Shown: positions 11,760 through 23,598, counted from the stretch's first letter. The stretch: 64,000 nucleotides of DNA from Cephalotrichum gorgonifer (GCA_900312665.1 ONZQ02000001.1:4214346-4278345); one strand, 5' to 3'. Notes: generated by a model not told the origin, from the letters alone. Numbers and translations: made by a program.

Positions 11760-14700
11760 CTAAAACACTGCGACGTTATCCGCCTCCCGCAACCAGACCC
11801 CCGCCAGCTCCCTCGACAGTCCCAGCCTCAGCACGCGCAGCACATCCCCGGCACTCGCGCCGGCCCTCAGCCCCGCCCTCCAGTCCCAGCCCCTTGACAC
11901 CTTCGCTGCCGGCCCGATGCTCTTGTGCAGCTGCGACGCGAGCATGCTGCTCCCGCTCAGCATCACGAAGCTGCCCCCCAGGCCCCCGGAACCCCCGGCG
12001 CTCGACTGCTGGAGGAGGTCCGAGGGCGTCGAGCCCTTCAGCCCTTGCGCCGACGCGAGCACGAGCTTGAAGAACTCCTCGCAAGAGGTGTAGACCCGCG
12101 TCCCCACCGTCTCGAGATCCTCGATCGCCTTGAGCAGCGTCTCCATCTGCTCCACCGTGAGGACAGGCGGGTTGTGTCCCACGAGCACCATCGCCTCGCC
12201 TAGTAGCGCGAGCAGGAAGTCCTCGCTCACCACCGCGTCGCGGCTCTCGTCATACAGCCCGCCCCGGATGTTGTCGTCCGAACTTGCCACGACCGCCACC
12301 AGCGCCGCCGCCGCCTGCCTCTTCTTCGAGGCCGCCCCACCCTCGCCGTCGCGGATCTCGTAGAACTTCCGGAGCGTCGCGTATCCGCTCAGCATTCTCC
12401 CTACGAGCTGCGCCGCGTCGAGGTCCCGCTTGGCGAGGTCCTCGAGCGTTGCGCTGCGGTCCGTGAGGAGCCGGTGGAGGTGGTCGTCGAGGTCGCTCGG
12501 CGAAGGGAAGGCCGTGGATTGGAGGAGCGAGTACGAGGTGAGGAGGTTAAGGACTTCGCGAACCTTGGAGGGCTTGTGTGCGAGGGCGTAGTACCATATC
12601 GCCTCGCCGTAGCGGTGGGAGTCCCTGGCTAGTAGGTCGGCGAACGTCTAGAGCGATCTGTTAGTACCTATGGTCGAGTGAAAAAGGAACCGTTCTAGGA
12701 TATCTTACCTCTACCGTTTCTTCGGCAAAGCTGACCATGCCAAGGTCGGTTAGGATCCTCCACATTTTGTCGACGGTACCGCTCGAGTCGGGCTGGAGAG
12801 TCTCCAAGATATCGTGCAGTAGTTCCCCAACAGTCTCCTCCGACTTCTCCACAGAGTCCATGCGGCCCAACACCTGCACGGCCACCTCCCATCCCTCGCG
12901 GTCTGGAGAGAGTTGATCGATACCCGCCAGCTCCCGCGCGTACAAGACTAAAGTCGTATCCTTGATACCCTGCAGCTCGTCAGGCCCCTGCTTCGGCACA
13001 CCGAGGACGTCCAAGTCGTCATCGTCCAGCGTGTCCATCGGGAGCAGGGCCTTCGGCTGGGGCTTAGGGAGCCACTGGCCCAACGCCCCAATTTCTGCCG
13101 TGGCGCAGGCTACTGGGAGCGACCACTCGCGGAGTAGGCCAATGACGGCCGCGAAGTTGCCCTCGAAGACGGATGCAAGGGCCACCTCGACGGCATTTCT
13201 GGGGTCAAAATGGAAGTCGGACTCAACCGTCGTATAAACTGCCCTCGCCAACCGGTCGAAATGGTCCTCGAGACCCACGAGCTGTGTGGAGCCCAGCAAG
13301 TTAAGCCGGCGCTTCTTTGGCCTGTCCTTCTCCTCGTCCCACCAACCGTACAGCCCGATCGTAGCCTCGCACCAGTCTTGCGCAGTCTCCAGGATAGCTG
13401 TTTGATCGCCGATGACAATGTCGTAGATTGAGTTCAGCTGCTCGTACACCTCCCAGGGCACCCGGCTCTCAGCTTTGCGTGCAAGTCCAGCCAAGGACTG
13501 GCCGGAGGCCCCCGGGTAGCCCCCATTGCTAGACTCAAACTGCTGCTGATCTTTGCCCTCGGCAAACCGTTGGAGCTGGGCTAGCGAGGCAGTTGCCTTC
13601 ACGCGGAATAGGACCCAGTCGCTCCCCCATATGTTCCAGTCTCCATGCGCACCCGGGCATGTGTCGAGCATGTCGCGCGTTTGCTTGACGGCATATTCTA
13701 TGTTCTCCAACGCCTTGCCCGTATATGTGGGAACGCCACGGTTCTTCCGCACGTGTTGGAAGTCTGCAGATGCGAGTAGGTCAGAAGCCAGCTCGACATC
13801 GCCTCTCACCAATGTCGTCCGGACAGTTTGCCAGAAGAGCGTGTGGCAGATGGCGTTTGGCTTGTGGTGGGCGACTTCATCCACCTGGTCTGGGTAAGGA
13901 TTATGTGCTTCCTTCATCCACTGGAAGAGGACCTCGGGGAGGGGAGGGCGTTTCTCCCCGCCCAAACTGTCCTGCGAGCGGGTATGGTGGATGCGAATGA
14001 CGAGGTCGGCAATAAAGGCGGCTTTTCTGAATGACTCGTCATCTAAGCCAGGGCCGATCCCGGCCATGTGTTCATCCTCGGGATGGGGGAGCTCTCGAGC
14101 GTATTCATTCCATATTTGCCTGAGCTGAAGGGCCGCCAGAGCTAACGAGCTGTCGAGCTTTTCCGCATCGTCCTTGGCCCCAATGCCCTCATCATACAGT
14201 TGACTCACGAGATCTTCGGTCTCGAGAATGAGGTTGGGAGTCTCCTGTATCACGGCAGCGCAGCTGTGCTGGACGTAGTGCTCCCGGGCGATAGAGTCGA
14301 ACTGGAAATCGGCTCTCCGGCCGGGTAAGGACCGTCTTAGGGTCGAGGCGCGGAATATATTTTCGGCCTCTTGACGTGCACGCGCATCAGCAGCTGGAGT
14401 CGCCAGCAACATGAGGTCCTCGTCAACGTCGGACCCCGCCATGTAATGATCCCGCGTCTCATCCATGTCGAGGAACGGATCTTCGTCGACTTCTTCCTCT
14501 TCTTCTTCCCGGTCGTGGACTCCTTCCTCGCTTTCCGCGTCCCCGTCGATTTCACGATCAATGAGCTGCTCAACCTCAGCATCGTAGGCAGAATTTCCCG
14601 TGATTCCGAATCCGTGGTATTCGTCGTCCTCATTATCGCCGTCGGCATCGGCATCAGCGTCGGCGTCGGCGTCGGCATCGCTATCGTCGTCTTGATATTG

Positions 14701-15212
14701 ACCACGTTCGTAAGGTTCCTCATCCGCCCTCCCACCATCGTCTGCTTCTTCCGAGCCTTCATCGTCATCCTCGTCGGAGGAGAAATCGTCAAAAGCAAGT
14801 CGGAAAGTTCCGGCGCGTGTCTGGGGCGCGGGCTCCGCCTCACGCTCAACGCTCTCCGCGCGAATGGACTGGCTCAACGCCGAAGGGCCTCGTCCCTTTG
14901 CGGTGCGCCCGGCACGTGGCAGGGACGGGGATTCTTTTCGACCGAAGAGGTTCCTCCCAGTTCCAGCCCCGAGGCCGGACGAGAAGGAGCTTTGAGGTTG
15001 CTTCGAGCTAGTCATTCCGCGCATCATGGAACTCCCTAGGTAGGAAGCAGAGGGCGCCCCGGCGGGGGTGAACGAATTCGACGCGGAGGGGGGGGGCCAG
15101 CCGGTGTCGTCGTGGGCTCGGTACCGAAAAGATATTTTCCCGCACTGCGAGAGGGTTTGTCCGGGGTCGCAGGTTCGGAGGGGGCCCCGAAGGAGGCGAA
15201 TCGATGCGACAT
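11760..15212 (-). CDS. NUP85: nucleoporin NUP85 (N-terminal frame break)
   Basis: Scaffold subunit of the Y-shaped Nup84/Nup107-160 complex of the nuclear pore. The body is two exons, minus-strand 15027-12709 and 12647-11760. The intron has a perfect TACTAAC branch point. From ATG 15027 this gives 1068 aa: an acidic low-complexity region with a DADADAD run, then the alpha-helical Nup85 domain starting near FQFDSIAREHYVQHS and running to the C-terminus. The real start is probably ATG 15212 (MSHRFASFGAPSEPATP...KYLFGTEPTTTPAGPPP). That frame is out of register with the following SASNSFTPAGAPSASYLGSS, which leads directly into MMRGM at 15027. The switch falls in a run of nine C at 15088-15096. 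One extra C, or two fewer, would give about 1130 aa. The alternative is an 80-90-nt intron (GTACCG...CCTAG) joining KYLFG to SSMMRG. Family call strong, N-terminus uncertain. Confidence 0.87.
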
Positions 15213-15853
15213 GGCGTCGGTCGGTGCCAGTCCACTGGGGCTGGAGGAAGCCTCGTCAGGCGAGCTATCGAATGTAGGCTTGACGCGCCTGAAGCGTCAT
15301 GAAATCGACCGACACAGTCGTTCGAGAGCAAGTCAGAATTGGAAACTTCCGATGGCGTGGAAACTTTAGAGTTGTAGTAGCCAGACGTTATCCCTTGTCT
15401 GATGAGGGGCAAATGTCAGGCGGAGGGATGTTTGGATGCTTCTTCAGGCGAAGGTTCGGTCGCGATCTTCAAAGCATTCATCGATAAATTTTGGGAGCTG
15501 GCCATCAGGCGTGGAGCTCCAGTATGTTGCAGGTTGCAGGTGGGTGGCCAATCAACACGCGCCAAAAATGTGCCTAGCAGTTGGCAACTGGCAGTGGCTG
15601 CCCACAATATCCCACCGACCCCCCTGCCTTGAGCACTTGCCGTAAGCAGATCATCCAACCAACAACCTCTTTTCGAGATGGGTGAGCGTGCTGTATATCT
15701 ATATATATATAAAGGCATCACAACAACGGTGGCGGCGACCGTGAAAACTATATCTGGTCGAGTCACTCTCCCCTGCGCGCATACATCCCCCCATTCAGAG
15801 CGCGGTGGTTCTCTTCCGTGGCGCTTAGACACATTACGCCCTATTCTGTTGCC
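15213..15853. other. region upstream of NUP85
   Basis: Presumed NUP85 promoter and 5' UTR, then the edge of the repeat-derived pocket. A minus-strand frame ending at 15416 starts plausibly (MASSQNLSMNALK...) but stops at once and has no supported partner. A TATATATATA stretch lies near 15700-15711. Confidence 0.4.
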
Positions 15854-17446
15854 ATGGTGCGCACGCGAGCACAGTTGGCCGCCCAGTAGGGGCGCATATC
15901 GTCAATGTTAAATCCACAAGGTACTCTTCTCATAATGCACCTAAGTGCAGCCTTGCTAACAATAGGCAGGAAGGGGACCTGAGCAGACATATATAACTCG
16001 CTGGCAGATAAGATATCTGCAAGAACAAGCAGTATCCCCTCAACAGCAGTCAACCCCAATCAAGAAGGCTCTACCTCAACAGGTATATCATTGACTACTG
16101 TTCTCTGTAAGGATACTTATGAGGACGTTATCGAAGTGTAACGTGACACCCGATACACGCAGAACGAAGCGCCCACCCGACATCTCCTATCACGATACCG
16201 CTCGGAAGCAGCTCCGACAAGATCCCATAAGTCCAAGCCCTCGCATTGAGACTTCCGGCAGGCTTGATCCGGTTAATTTTTGGGTAAGAGAAAGGCAGTA
16301 GCTGCGAGAATACTTCGAACCCGACAGGATGGATCACATTCTTGTGTGAAAGAAGTCTCTATCATCTCTTAGTTGTAAGCAATCGAATTCTGCAATATCG
16401 ACGACATCAAGTGACCAAAGACCGAGGGAAGAGAAGAGTACCCTATACAGAGACCTACATTATAAGACCCTGCTAGCGACCAAGGGCAGCTTTATAGATA
16501 AGTCCAACCTGGGAATTGCTGATGAGAGTCAAGATCTCTGTCGAGAATTGCTCAAGCCCGTTCAGACAGTGCCACAGGATTCTTTGTTCCGTTTTNNNNN
16601 NNNNNNNNNNNNNNNNNNNNNNNNNNNNNNNNNNNNNNNNNNNNNNNNNNNNNNNNNNNNNNNNNNNNNNNNNNNNNNNNNNNNNNNNNNNNNNNNNNNN
16701 NNNNNNNNNNNNNNNNNNNNNNNNNNNNNNNNNNNNNNNNNNNNNNNNNNNNNNNNNNNNNNNNNNCGAGGTATTTACTGGTGATCAGCTCGCTAAGTTG
16801 TCACCGTACATTAGTGACTTCGTCGCTAGGGATCAGTCACTCTTCATGGCCATATACTATATATACTTCCCATTCTTGATGTGCGAGGTGAAGTGCAGTG
16901 CAGCAGCACTCGACATCGCCGACCGGCAAAATGCACACAGCATGATGCTTGCGGTATGGGCTATCATCGAGCTTTTTCGCGCAGTAAAACGTAAGGATGA
17001 GGTCTACCAGCGGATCCTTGCCTTCTCCATTTCACATGACCACCAGTCGGTATATATCTATGGCCACTATACAGTGATCAATGGGGAGGATACCAAGTAT
17101 TACCGCCACCTAATCTGCAATTTTGTGTTCATGGAGCTAGATAGTAGGGAAAAGTGGATGGTATATTGGTTCACTAGGAACATCTACTATGGATGGATAC
17201 CTATGGACTTCAAGAGAATCTGCTTAGCTATCGATCAGCTGCTATCCGATCTGAATTTTGATAGCCTATCGCAACCCAGAACAGGGCTATCTCAAGACCT
17301 GGGGAGCCTTATACAGTCGGATATTAGCTTGGCTTTACTGCTTCTTGATCAGGATAACCAGCCAGGGCAAGGACAAGTTGCGACGCTGGACACTCCATTC
17401 ACCGAGCCCCCAAGTGGCTAAGAAGAGGAAGGGAAGAAGGAAATAG
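15854..17446 (+). pseudogene. DUF7924-family pseudogene, RIP-like decay
   Basis: A degraded member of the fungal DUF7924 family, which is often multicopy and has no known function. Recognisable blocks in order: MVRTRAQLAAQ at 15854, then a TAG at 15887; SARTSSIPSTAVNPNQEGST at 16016; DTRRTKRPPDISYHDTARK from about 16146; LATKGSFIDKSNLGIADES before the N gap; and, after the gap, EVFTGDQLAKLSPYISDF... and LDIADRQNAHSMMLAVWAI. Breaks seen: stops at 15887-15889, 16299-16301 (TAG) and 16347-16349 (TGA), frame changes between blocks, and a late frame change so that the basic tail AKKRKGRRK (to 17446) is out of frame with the 17421 stop. Compared with my memory of intact homologues, the stops fit TGG to TAG and CGA to TGA, and several substitutions (T to I or M, G to S, R to W) fit C-to-T or G-to-A change. 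Some of the frame changes could be introns. Confidence 0.82.
16596..16766. other. assembly gap (N run)
   Basis: A run of 171 N inside the DUF7924 pseudogene. The reading frames on the two sides do not agree, so the gap length is probably an estimate. A gap here suits a repetitive element that assembled poorly. Confidence 0.99.
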
Positions 17447-19342
17447 GTCAAGATGGAGAAAATGTGTTCTGGCCACTGCTGTATGTAAGACGATTCCATA
17501 GCGACATCGGTTCAAGTACGGCCGGCAGAGTAAGCGAGAGCCCGCGACGCGCCGAACCTGACTGCTCATAACTATTGCGAATCGCGGCGCATTACTTCGT
17601 AGTTCGCCAGCTCGTGACCCGCTCGAACCACCTCCATACCGACACAGTGGCCTTCCTTCGTGACCCAGTAGCTCTTCAACAACTTCCTCTCTGGGGAATA
17701 AGCCTTACCCGGTGTAGATAACAGCGATACGGAAGTGGAGCAGGTAGTCGTTCAATGCTTAATTTGTTTTCGACTTACGACAGCCAGTTGTCATCATTGT
17801 ATGGCTTAGCAATATTCCGGCATAATGTTTGACGGCTGTTCACTCGACCTTCTCTAAACACACCCGGACTCCCTCTTAGAGGGAGCGAGAGACAGCAAGA
17901 GGAGGGAGGATCACAGGGAGCGTAGGAAAGGATGAAGACAGTGTACTTAGAGTGCCAGTTCATTGTATAAAGTTGTCGTCGTTATGTGGCTTAGCTTCAA
18001 GGGATTAATGTGGCTTGGGAGACTCGATCGTTCCCTGTTGTGTTGTCTACTGCGGAGGTCGCGCGGGGTAGTAGTCGTGTAGCGGAACACATAGTTGGCT
18101 TATTCCAGACTCAGTCTGCATTGCCTGAAGAAAGGACCTTCAGAAGCAGGCATTACCTGAAATCGTACGGCGAGATAATCGAGGCAAGAAGAGGGCAGGT
18201 GACAAAGATACCTCAAAGGAGATAATAGAGGACCTCCTGGCAGAATCAGTAAAGTCGAGGAGGTAGCTATTGGGTACAAGAGCTACAGGAGGTGTTATTT
18301 GAGCTCGACGCCGTGACAGTTGTACCAGTTCCTCTGTAGGACTAATGGACACCGCATGTGATATACGGCATCGACGCCACCTTTAGGACGATGCAAGGAT
18401 GCTTGTGATCGGCGGCCTTGCTCTGGGGTGTCTGACATAAGGTTGCGGTACTGGGAATTTCCTTATCGCCGGGGTTGTCACTCTAACATACATGTACCTA
18501 ACTCGCCCTGAGCCACTGCAAGCTACATACAAACCCCAGACACGAAGTCACAGATGACCCCATATGTGCATCACTGGAGAGCTCAAATCAACCCTGGTGC
18601 GAGTATAATGAGCAGCAGTAACACAGCATAGTGATTGCTATAGGAGGGGAGGGCACATGCAGGAAGCTCCATAAACCTGAAAGCCCACTAGGAGGGGTTC
18701 AAGTCTGCAACTACAGACCACTTCTACCTGCTCCACACATTAGGCACCAAACAAAGCGGAGCTCAACAGCAAAGGAGTGAGAAGTCTCGACGAACCACCA
18801 TCCGGTATAGCAGGGCGTCCCTTCACAGTTTATATCACACTTCATATATTTCTTATTGTCAGGCTTATTGCCGGGCTTCATGCCTAAGAGTTGGCGCCGC
18901 GGCACATGAGCAGATATAAGGAAGTATGTAACTGCATAAAACAAGCGGTTGAATGGCTCCAGCAGGCCGGGGCTGCCTCACATGATACGCAGGCTCCGGT
19001 CAGGGTGGTCATTCTGGCAACGCAAAACTGGCCAGTGATCTGTACAGTTGATAGTATGGTTCCAGAGGGACTGTAAAACTATCAAAGGTGAAAATGGGTG
19101 GTATGTCAGGGGGGTGTTCATCCTGGTGTCGAGTGGCAAGTCGAATGGCGGGCTGATCGCGCTCGCGGGGCTCCAGGCGCACGCACTATACTACCTATTA
19201 GGTATAGCTAGCACCCTAGTTTGGGGGCGCAGCGAACGGGCGGTAAAATTCAGACCGGGCAGGTGCTCTTTCTCCTGTTATATCACCTCGACCCAAGAAA
19301 GCAGGAAATAACAAGTTCTACCACCAACACCCTCAATCGTTT
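17447..19342. other. repeat-rich gene-free stretch
   Basis: No ORF with family resemblance. It contains a pair of diverged 25-nt direct repeats (listed separately) and several short fragments that read like decayed coding DNA but cannot be assigned. It lies between the DUF7924 relic and the F-box gene and looks like old repeat debris. Confidence 0.4.
17786..17995. repeat. diverged 25-nt direct repeat pair
   Basis: Copies at 17786-17810 and 17971-17995, in the same orientation, start AGTTGTC and end GGCTTAGC. They differ at four positions, all A/G transitions. Their spacing of 185 nt could mark the ends of a small element or a partial duplication. Confidence 0.6.
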
Positions 19343-20668
19343 CTAAGTCAACACAAACTCAACATTCCACCCCTTAAAGTCATTCCTCAACCCCTCGACA
19401 TCCCCCACACCACGCCCGGGAATAACTACCCTCGCCAACCCCGGGAAGTGCCCCCTCGAAGAGAGAGCCAGCGTCTCCAGCGCAGGTTTCAGCCTCGTCA
19501 TATCTCCAGCGGAACTGTATGTAATCCGCAGCTCACCGATCGACCGAGGGAGAAGATCCACCAACGCTGTACGGCTCGGTGCGGGCAGCTGGCCCTCTTC
19601 GACTTCGCCTAGTTCGCCATCCGGCGTGACACAGATGCCATTGGCCCAGTGAGCGAGAAAGCATCTCGTATCGAGGGCGAGATACTCTAAGTCTTCCCAG
19701 CCCGCAAAGCTGCGGAAAAGCCATCCCTCGAGCGGTATCTCAGTAGGGCCGACACTGTTAACCATAGACAGTGTCAGCATCCTGAGGCAGGGCACCACAT
19801 CAGCTAGGATCTCTTCTAGCTCTAGCGGGGAGAACTGTTCCTCCCCGACGGTAGGGCCACCCGCCTCGTATTCGAGTGATATAATATTCGGACAGGCCTC
19901 GGTAATAATCCGTAGTTCCCTAGCACCTATAGTACTGCACCCGAGTTGTAGGTACGTAACATTTTCGAAGGTGGCGCCTACTCCGTCTACGATACCCGTC
20001 TGCCAGGTAATAATCCTAGTAATGTTTGGAGCGCCCTCCGCGAAAGGAGCGAGCTCGTCGAAGTAGAACCCGTATTGGGAACCTCCGTGGGCTATAGCTA
20101 TAGTCTTCAGCTTCACCAGTGATCCGGGTTTGATCAAGCAGAAGACATAGATATGACCGTATATGATAGTATCCAGCTCCTCGATGTTGGGACATAGGGT
20201 AAGCACCAGCGCGACCTTGTCGCGCGCTATCCACGAGTCCTCGTCCTCGGTCACGTCGTACTCGCCGTCCTCGTGGCGCTGCTGGCGTATATCATCCCAG
20301 TAAGTCGTCACCTCCGGCGGCAGAGCGGCCGTATCGACGACATAAGAGGGGTTCCAACCACGGGTGCATAGGTGCTTGACCCTGCCGGCGAGATCCGGGC
20401 GGTTTATCAGGGTCCGCGCTAGGAGCTCCCAGTTCGAGGTCGTTGGTTGGTGGTATAGATGCGGCGTAGCGATGGCGTTAAATTGCCTCGAGACTAGACA
20501 TAGAGAGGCGAGGGTGGTGACGTAGGCAGGTTGGTCCTTACGGCCTTCGCAGTATAGCCCCTCGATACCTGCGTGGCAGTGTATCTCATGGAGCTGTTTT
20601 CGAGGAGGGCCACAGTAGAGGCACGCGGCCTCGATGATGGAGTTGATGGCATAATGGTGAAGTTGCAT
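19343..20668 (-). CDS. F-box/LRR-like protein, intronless
   Basis: A single uninterrupted frame of 441 aa from ATG 20668. The N-terminus has an F-box-like segment (LASLCLVSRQFNAIATPHLYH, about residues 52-72), followed by a region of weak leucine-rich spacing with motifs such as LCPNIEELD, VTYLQLGCS, LRMLTLSMV and LEYLALDTR. This layout is common in expanded fungal F-box-like families, which are thought to feed substrates to SCF ubiquitin ligases; the substrate is unknown. The helix before the CLVSRQF part is unusual (IIEAACLYCGPPRK), so the F-box is partial or divergent. It sits alone between a repeat relic and repeat fragments, which is typical for this lineage-specific class. I am confident it is coding and moderately sure of the class. 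Confidence 0.8.
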   Translation of the reverse strand: MQLHHYAINSIIEAACLYCGPPRKQLHEIHCHAGIEGLYCEGRKDQPAYVTTLASLCLVSRQFNAIATPHLYHQPTTSNWELLARTLINRPDLAGRVKHLCTRGWNPSYVVDTAALPPEVTTYWDDIRQQRHEDGEYDVTEDEDSWIARDKVALVLTLCPNIEELDTIIYGHIYVFCLIKPGSLVKLKTIAIAHGGSQYGFYFDELAPFAEGAPNITRIITWQTGIVDGVGATFENVTYLQLGCSTIGARELRIITEACPNIISLEYEAGGPTVGEEQFSPLELEEILADVVPCLRMLTLSMVNSVGPTEIPLEGWLFRSFAGWEDLEYLALDTRCFLAHWANGICVTPDGELGEVEEGQLPAPSRTALVDLLPRSIGELRITYSSAGDMTRLKPALETLALSSRGHFPGLARVVIPGRGVGDVEGLRNDFKGWNVEFVLT

Positions 20669-22079
20669 GGCTGCGCGGGGTGCCTGTCTACTACCTAAGG
20701 TGAGGGATCGTCATACGTTGTGGTGACAGAACGAACTAGGTCTTCGCGCTGGGTGAGCGGCTGGGTGAGCAGGAGCCACAAATTCCACGATTTTACTCGC
20801 CAAGGCGCAGTAAGGAAAGGACGGAAGTACTCCGTGCGCTTGGTTTTCTCAGGGTATCGGATCATGGTTCACGATTGCTGGAAATGACATTCTAATTCCT
20901 GGTGTTTAGATGCAGGAGTAAATGAGGTGCGCTGCTCACCTCAGGCATCAATTTCGGGTGAGGTGCCGGGTGAGCGCTTAGGTGAGCAGGAGCCACAGAT
21001 TTTGTGCTTTGTGTCTCCAACTTATCATCCGTCGCACAAGCGTCTCCTCCGGTAATCAAACGCCTCGCCGCCGCCCCGTAGATCTTACCATATCGCCATC
21101 TTTTCGTTCCTCTATCTCGCACATGCAGGCATTCTCGTCCTTGAAAGCACGGCCGCCCGCCGTACTCGTATATAACCTCGTAATGTCGATCGGGTGCAAC
21201 ATACCGGCGAACTGTCACTCATGAATACCGACATATCTCCGTCCGAGATCTTGGCGATGTGACGACTACCAGATGGGCACCCGACCCGTGACTCCTGGCC
21301 GATGATTTTCTGGCAAGGATGGTAGGGATAATCGACTGGGCTCGGGCAGGAACTCGACAGTATGAAGCTGGCTTTAACAAGCGTGGAAAGGCTTGCTAAT
21401 ACTACCGGGAGAAAAGGGGTATTACATTACGTACGTACTTGGTCATCCCGATAGCGGAAACGGGGCCTAAGGGGCAGATAGTTCCTTGTCTAATAAGCTA
21501 CCCATACAAATATAAGAATGGGGGCCTGATTTTTTAACTTTATGATTTATCTCATCCAGCCATCTTCGGCTCCATACACGTGTATCTATTGCCTTCTACA
21601 ATTACCAGCTGTGGATCAACAGACTATAACTAGCCGCAACTGGTGCGGGGCGGGTGAGGGGTAGTGGACCGCCGCAGATCGGCACACTCGAAAACGGTAA
21701 ATCAGTCCGACGTTCGCGGTATCTCTATCCGTGACTCGCCTCGTATCTCGTGGCTGACCAAGCTCAGGATATAATTGCCGAGCATCAAATCGTCGGGGAC
21801 TTGGCTTTTCCATTGTACCATCGGTAGATACGTAATCATAATTGGTCGGCCAAATAACCTGCCCGCACCTATCTCGGCATCTGCCCCGCACCTGCCCCGC
21901 GATTGCCATTGCTGAGCTTCTGGATATCACCAGGTTGTTCTGCCCATCGTTTCTCTCGTCCAACTCAACTATATCCCTTTGTAATTTACTTTCAATTTAA
22001 TCGTTTTACTTCTCCTACCTTTCGCATCTATCCAACCCTCTCATACCACCCTTATCCGTACCCTTCTGGAAGTGTAACA
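20669..22079. other. F-box to SFA1 intergenic region
   Basis: Holds a 34-nt direct repeat pair (listed separately) near the F-box start and the SFA1 promoter at the right end. The last 120 nt before the SFA1 ATG are pyrimidine-rich, as expected for a fungal transcription start region. No supported gene. Confidence 0.5.
20751..21001. repeat. 34-nt GGTGAGC-type direct repeats
   Basis: Two same-orientation copies at 20751-20784 and 20968-21001, matching at 30 of 34 positions. Each holds two GGTGAGC blocks followed by AGGAGCCACA. An inverted GCTCACCT at 20934-20941 lies just before copy two. GGTGAGC-rich ends are reminiscent of fungal Fot1/pogo-type DNA transposon termini, but no transposase frame is present, so this is only a suggestion. 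Confidence 0.55.
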
Positions 22080-23598
22080 ATGGCAGACACTGTCGGCAAG
22101 GTATGTACCAAGCTCCTTGCCAATTTTTTTGGGCTTCTCACCCCGCGCATCGGAATGGAGCGAAACGCGACAAGGTGAGGAAATTCCTAACCTTCTCCTT
22201 GATAGACCATCACCTGCAAGGCCGCCGTCGCCTGGGAGGCTGGTGCGCCACTCAGCATCGAGGATATCGAGGTCGCCCCCCCTAAGGCCCACGAGGTCCG
22301 CATCCAGATCTATTACACCGGAGTCTGCCACACAGGTTCGAGAAGCGCCGATCCGTAGTCTATATATATACATGTGTGTGTGAGGTACCCGGGTGGCTAA
22401 CCGGATTATGTTGCAGATGCCTATACTCTCTCGGGAAAGGACCCTGAGGGTGCGTTCCCCGTTATTCTGGGACACGAGGGTGCGGGTCTCGTCGAATCAG
22501 TTGGCGAGGGCGTGACCAATGTGAAGCCCGGCGACCACGTTGTCGCACTCTAGTAAGTTTCTATCTATATATCCAGCCAGCCCCGCCCCTTGTCACCACC
22601 CATCCAGACTTGGCTAACGCGCGGCTCTTTGCCCCCCTGCAGCACCCCGGAATGCAAGGAATGCAAGTTCTGCAAGTCCGGCAAGACCAACCTCTGCGGC
22701 AAGATCCGCGCCACCCAGGGTAAGGGCGTCATGCCCGACGGCACCTCCCGCTTCAAGTGCAAGGGCAAGGACCTACTACACTTCATGGGAACCTCCACCT
22801 TCTCTCAGTACACCGTCGTCGCCGACATCTCTGTCGTCGCCGTGCAGCCCGAGGCCCCCATGGACCGGACGTGTCTGCTTGGGTGTGGCATCACGACTGG
22901 TTACGGTGCCGCGAGGGTGACGGCCAACGTCGAAGAGGGTTCCAGCCTCGCTATCTTCGGCGCCGGCTGCGTGGGTCTGTCGGTTATCCAGGGTGCCGTC
23001 ATCAACAAGGCGGCTAAGATCATCGTCGTGGACGTCAACCCGGCTAAGGAGGAGTGGGCGAAGAAGTTCGGCGCAACGGACTTCGTCAACCCCACCACGC
23101 TGGGCAACCAGTCCGTCGTCGACAAGCTGATCGAGTTGACGGATGGCGGGTGCGATTACACGTTCGACTGCACGGGCAACGTGAACGTCATGCGTACGGC
23201 ACTGGAGGCGTGCCACAAGGGCTGGGGCCAGAGCATCATCATCGGTGTTGCTGCCGCGGGCCAGGAGATTTCCACCCGACGTAAGTCCGCCTATATCATC
23301 CCCTCCCGTGTCTCTTACCTACATTACCCGCCTCTGGCACTTCATTTCAGCTATAACGTACTGACTCTCTCCCTTAGCGTTCCAACTGGTCACTGGCCGC
23401 GTCTGGAAGGGCTCTGCCTTTGGCGGTATCAAGGGTCGCTCTCAGCTCCCCGGCCTTGTAGACGACTACCTCCAGGGCAAGCTAAAGGTCGACGAGTTCA
23501 TCACCCACAGGAAGCCCTTCTCTGGTATCAACGACGCGTTCGAGACGATGAAGTCTGGCGACTGCATCAGGGCCGTCGTCAACATGAGGGAGCTTTAA
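22080..23598 (+). CDS. SFA1: S-(hydroxymethyl)glutathione dehydrogenase (class III ADH)
   Basis: Cytosolic zinc- and NAD-dependent enzyme that oxidises the formaldehyde-glutathione adduct; the family also reduces S-nitrosoglutathione. Five exons, 22080-22100, 22206-22335, 22417-22552, 22643-23280 and 23378-23598, join in frame to 381 aa, the usual family length. Catalytic zinc ligands are visible as Cys48 (GVCHTDAY, split by intron 2) and His70-Glu71 (GHEGAG), with a third Cys in CLLGCGITTGYG. The structural zinc site is Cys100, Cys103, Cys106 and Cys114. The nucleotide fold has FGAGCVGLS and VDVNPAKEEWA, with the Asp that selects NAD. The C-terminal ITHRKPFSGINDAFETM is complete. The first exon encodes only seven residues, so a naive call would miss the start. 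Housekeeping gene, sure of identity. Confidence 0.97.
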
